Assembly: GCA_030428825.1 (NCBI GenBank)
Contig: JAUIEL010000430.1
Location: 1-6,236, forward strand
Reading direction: 5' to 3'
DNA length: 6,236 bases
Source: a bacterium
GTDB taxonomy: Bacteria; Planctomycetota; B15-G4; JADJEK01
How positions within the stretch are numbered: position 1 is the first letter of the stretch; each line of letters begins with the position of its first letter. The notes beneath the pieces were generated by a model that did not search any database, was not told where the DNA came from, and was given only the letters and a program-made list of their open reading frames with translations. The position numbers and the translations under genes were made by a program. This document shows positions 3,570 to 6,236 of the stretch, one piece after another.

Positions 3570-6086
3570 GTGAGCGCGGCGCGCCCCGGGAGCGAGGCGG
3601 CGGGGTCCGGCGGATCCCGCCGTTCTCGTAGGCGTCGCGAGGCGGGCGGCGGTCGCCTGCACTGGGCGTGGCCCGCGGCGCTCGCGCTGGTCGTGCTCGC
3701 GCTCCACCTCGGGCGGATCGGCCGGAACGGCGAGGAGGAGGGCGGGGCCGACGTCCTCGGCCGCCTCGACCTCCTCGACCGGATGGCGTTGGTCTACGTC
3801 TCCGCCCTCTCCGACGCGCCCGACCGCTCGTTCTTCCTCGACCGGTACGAGGTGACGAACGCCGAGTTCGCGGCGTTCGCGGCCGCGACCGGGTACCGTC
3901 CCGACGACCCCGCGGGGTACCTCCTCCACCTCGGCGGCTCCGAGTCGGCGTCGCCCTCGCGGCTGGCGAACCGCGACGTCGCGGCCCGACCGGTGGTGCA
4001 CGTCTCCCTCGCCGACGCTCGGGCGTACGCCCGGTCGAGGGGGAAGGAGGTCCCGACGGTCGCCGAGTGGCTGCTCGCGGCGCGCGGGGCGGACCCGTCC
4101 GGCCCGCTCGGATTGAACGCGGCCGAGGCGGGGCTCGGCGGTCCGGCGAGGGTCGGCTCGTTCGAGAGCGCCCGCACGCGGATGCGCGCGTTCGTCGGGC
4201 CGCCGGTGTACGACCTGCTCGGCAACGTCTGGGAGTGGACGGTCACGCCGGCCGCGGGACGTCCCGGCGCGGTGGTCGTGAAGGGGGGCTCGTTCCTCGA
4301 GTCGACCCGGCGCATCCACCCGGGGTCGAGCCGGTACGAGGAGCCGGAGAACCGGAACTTCGCCCTCGGGTTCCGATGCGTGGTGAGGAACGCCGAACAG
4401 CTCGTCCGGGACGTCCTCGAGCAGCTGACCGGGGCGCCGTCGGAGGTGCGCGAGCAGGTCGTCCGCCGGCTCCGTCGATTCGGCGAGCCGCTCCGGCGCC
4501 TCCTCGCGAGGCTCCGCTTCGACGACCGCGTGGTCTGGAGCGGCGGTCGCGGGCTCGGCGTGGACCACGTCGTCGCGCTCGCGGACGGACGGGTCGTGCT
4601 CGGAGGGTTCGAGGGAGCGGTCCGCGTGATCGACGGCCGGACCGGCGTCGTCCTCGGCCGCCGCGACGGGCTCGGCCGGATCGACGAGGCCGTCGCCGCC
4701 GACCTCGACCGGGACGGAGAGAGCGAGCTGTACGTCGTGACGGTCCTCGACGGCCCGGGGGCGGCGTCGGGCGCGGGGCGTGACGCGTACGACGCGTACG
4801 ACGCGGACGTCGCCGCGCCCGAGCTGTTCCTGATGCGCGACGTCGGCGGCGCGATCCGCCTCGTCGACCCGCTCCGCGGCGGGGTCGTGCCGTGGGTCGA
4901 CGGTCCGCTCGGCGAGGTCGCCCGGCGCGCGCTCGACCTCGACTGGTCCGAGTTCCTCGACCCGACGGCGGAGCGGGACGCCTCGCTCCTCCTCCTGCTC
5001 GGGACGTACGCGGGCGAGCAGACCCCGCCCCCCCCGCTCCTCGCCAGCGATCCGGAGCGGCACGGCTGGTTCTACGGCTACGCCCCGCGGGAGCGGCGAC
5101 GGCTCCTCCGCCTCGACCCGGGGACGCCGGACGTGGCGACGGTCTGGGAACGATCGGTGCCGGTGGTCGCGCAGCTCGTGCCGGTCGAGGCGCGCGGGGA
5201 GCTGCTGCTCGCCGGGGCGCTCCGGCGTCGGTTCGGGTTCGACTACGAGGAGCGTCCGGAGAAGTACAACCGGATCCTCGCGCTCCGCTCCGTCGGCCCC
5301 GACGGGTCGACGCGCTCGGAGACGTTCGTCCCCGGCGGCTCCCAGTCGCTCGCGCCGCTCGACGACCGCGCGGACCGGTTGCTGGTCGTCACCGAGACCG
5401 GGCACCAGCTCGTGCTCGACCGGACCGGCGACCGGCCGTCGGCGTCGCTCCTGCGGCAGGGGCGTCGGAGGTACTACGTCGACCGCGCGACGGCGGGGCC
5501 GGCGCCGTTCGCGGCGACGCTCCAGGTCGTCGAGCTCGACGACGAGTTCGAGCCGCGCGCGGCGCGGCTGGAGGGGTACGACCGGCTCGGACGTCGCGCG
5601 GCCGCGGCGGAGGTGCCGCTCCGCGACGGGGCGCCGCCGCGCCGGTTCCCGGTGTTCGGCGACGACGCCACGCTCCTCCTCTGGCCGGACGCGACGCTCG
5701 TCTGCCTCGGCCCGGACCTCGAGGAGCGCTGGCGCCGCGAGGGGGCGGCGGAGGTCGCGCTCGATCGCGGCGGCGCGGTCGCCGTCGACTTCGATCGGGA
5801 CGGCCGTCCGGAGTACTGCGTGCCGTGGCGGCTCGACGGGTTCCTGCGCCTCGACGCGGAGACCGGGCGGGTGGTCGACGGGTACCGGAACCCGAACGCC
5901 CTCGTCTTCGCGCTGCATCGGCGGTTCGACGAGGGGCGGACGGGCCTGCTGGCGACCGTCGCCGACCTCGGCGTCCTGGCGTTCGGTCCGGTCCGGTCGG
6001 CGGTCGACGACGAGGCGCGCCGGCTGCTGGAGCGGCTCGAGGCGCCGCCGGCCGGCGCGGGCGGGGCGGGACGGGAGGGGCGGTGA
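3570..6086 (+). CDS. Membrane-anchored SUMF1/FGE-like domain fused to a propeller-like region
   Basis: The protein has 838 residues from GTG at 3570, with GGAGG at 3559-3563. An Arg-rich start (17-23) precedes a hydrophobic segment at about 32-48, suggesting an N-in signal anchor and an exported body. Residues about 70-273 match the formylglycine-generating-enzyme-like fold: DRYEVTNAEFAAF (91-103), RPVVHVSLADARAYARSRG (140-158), PTVAEWLLAARG (162-173), LLGNVWEWT (216-224), VKGGSF (237-242) and LGFRCV (266-271). The paired active-site cysteines that true FGEs carry shortly after GGSF are missing; SFLESTRRIHPGSSRY has none. Sulfatase activation is therefore unlikely. A basic, helical linker at about 275-318 leads to a 500-residue region with propeller-like blades: VRVIDGRTGVVLG (351-363) and FLRLDAETGRVV (758-769), plus D-x-D-x-D-G-x-x-E motifs at 378-386 and 740-748, the FG-GAP/VCBS calcium type. 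Function and ligand are unknown. It ends in an overlap with rsmA. Confidence 0.88.
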   Translation: MSAARPGSEAAGSGGSRRSRRRREAGGGRLHWAWPAALALVVLALHLGRIGRNGEEEGGADVLGRLDLLDRMALVYVSALSDAPDRSFFLDRYEVTNAEFAAFAAATGYRPDDPAGYLLHLGGSESASPSRLANRDVAARPVVHVSLADARAYARSRGKEVPTVAEWLLAARGADPSGPLGLNAAEAGLGGPARVGSFESARTRMRAFVGPPVYDLLGNVWEWTVTPAAGRPGAVVVKGGSFLESTRRIHPGSSRYEEPENRNFALGFRCVVRNAEQLVRDVLEQLTGAPSEVREQVVRRLRRFGEPLRRLLARLRFDDRVVWSGGRGLGVDHVVALADGRVVLGGFEGAVRVIDGRTGVVLGRRDGLGRIDEAVAADLDRDGESELYVVTVLDGPGAASGAGRDAYDAYDADVAAPELFLMRDVGGAIRLVDPLRGGVVPWVDGPLGEVARRALDLDWSEFLDPTAERDASLLLLLGTYAGEQTPPPPLLASDPERHGWFYGYAPRERRRLLRLDPGTPDVATVWERSVPVVAQLVPVEARGELLLAGALRRRFGFDYEERPEKYNRILALRSVGPDGSTRSETFVPGGSQSLAPLDDRADRLLVVTETGHQLVLDRTGDRPSASLLRQGRRRYYVDRATAGPAPFAATLQVVELDDEFEPRAARLEGYDRLGRRAAAAEVPLRDGAPPRRFPVFGDDATLLLWPDATLVCLGPDLEERWRREGAAEVALDRGGAVAVDFDRDGRPEYCVPWRLDGFLRLDAETGRVVDGYRNPNALVFALHRRFDEGRTGLLATVADLGVLAFGPVRSAVDDEARRLLERLEAPPAGAGGAGREGR
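4782..4808 (+). repeat. Short in-frame tandem repeat (9-base unit, three copies)
   Basis: GACGCGTAC occurs twice in succession and is followed by a third copy differing at one base (GACGCGGAC). In frame it encodes DAY DAY DAD at residues 405-413 of the SUMF1-type fusion, in a low-complexity Gly/Ala/Asp loop between predicted blades. Copy number could vary without disturbing the frame. Confidence 0.7.
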
Positions 6087-6236
6087 CCGACGCCCCGGGG
6101 ATCCCGCGACTCGGCGCGATCCGGGAGGCGCTCGCCGCCCGCGGCCGGCGGCCGACCCGGCGGTTCTCGCAGAACTTCCTGACCGACCCGGCGCTGCTGA
6201 CGTCGATCGTCGACGCGGCGGGGGTGGAGGCGGGGG
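6083..6236 (+). CDS. rsmA: 16S rRNA adenine dimethyltransferase RsmA (KsgA), N-terminal part
   Basis: RsmA dimethylates the two adjacent adenines in the 3'-terminal helix of 16S rRNA (A1518 and A1519 in E. coli numbering) using S-adenosylmethionine, late in small-subunit assembly in the cytoplasm. The window holds 51 codons from GTG at 6083. The diagnostic N-terminal block is RRFSQNFLTDPALLTSIVDA, matching the family pattern [FG]-x-Q-N-F-L-x-D followed by I-V-x-x-A. The usual Gly before Gln is Ser here. The SAM-binding motif lies beyond the window edge. The start overlaps the TGA of the preceding gene in GTGA (6083-6086), and GGAGG at 6074-6078 supplies the ribosome binding site four bases upstream, so translation is probably coupled to the fusion gene. 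The gene is complete as far as visible and truncated only by the window end. Confidence 0.92.
   Translation, partial: MTDAPGIPRLGAIREALAARGRRPTRRFSQNFLTDPALLTSIVDAAGVEAG

Noticed and set aside
3516..5918. Uninterrupted antisense reading frame of 800 codons
   Set aside because: It is antisense to the SUMF1-type fusion. Its translation is a low-complexity Arg/Glu/Pro/Val mix without motifs, as expected when a very GC-rich gene is read on the other strand.
1..6236. CRISPR array, tRNA, rRNA, insertion sequence or defence locus
   Set aside because: No regularly spaced repeats, cloverleaf, transposase motif or terminal inverted repeats were seen on either strand, and codon and base use look uniform across the genes.

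Overview
This 6,236-base window is very GC-rich and gene-dense. Every supportable gene lies on the + strand, in short co-directional groups. The most likely source is a high-GC member of the Planctomycetota or a close PVC relative, probably an environmental genome. This is inferred from gene style rather than from a diagnostic marker: a small anchored protein with an N-T-R-T core, an excisionase-type HTH protein with a C-terminal membrane segment, and a formylglycine-generating-enzyme-like (SUMF1-type) domain fused to a propeller-like region. GTG starts are common, and one gene appears to use CTG.

Layout, left to right. (1) Bases 1-44 are the last 13 codons of an unidentified gene. (2) 53-1549 encodes a membrane sensor histidine kinase (two TM segments, HAMP, HisKA, HATPase_c). 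Its frame contains no ATG, GTG or TTG that would keep the first TM segment, so CTG at 53, behind a strong Shine-Dalgarno sequence, is the best start. (3) 1550-1657 is a gap with a 12-bp hairpin and a weak sigma70-like promoter candidate. (4) 1658-2056 encodes a 132-aa membrane-anchored protein of unknown function. (5) 2078-2653 encodes a 191-aa protein with an N-terminal MerR/excisionase-like HTH, an acidic linker and a C-terminal TM helix. (6) 2654-2842 is a gap with two strong GC hairpins and a weaker third. (7) 2843-3547 encodes an OmpA/Pal-type lipoprotein. (8) 3570-6086 encodes an 838-aa anchored protein with a SUMF1-type domain and a long C-terminal region carrying two D-x-D-x-D-G calcium-type motifs. 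(9) 6083-6236 is the start of rsmA (ksgA), overlapping the previous stop by four bases.

Functionally, the window mixes cell-envelope and signalling genes with one housekeeping rRNA methyltransferase. The kinase has no response regulator in view. The 132-aa and 191-aa genes are 21 bases apart and probably co-transcribed, as are the lipoprotein, SUMF1-type and rsmA genes. The hairpins sit at the boundaries between these groups. No mobile element, tRNA, rRNA, CRISPR array or clear defence system is visible. The least ordinary items are the non-canonical kinase start, the SUMF1-type fusion lacking the catalytic cysteines, and the tail-anchored HTH protein.
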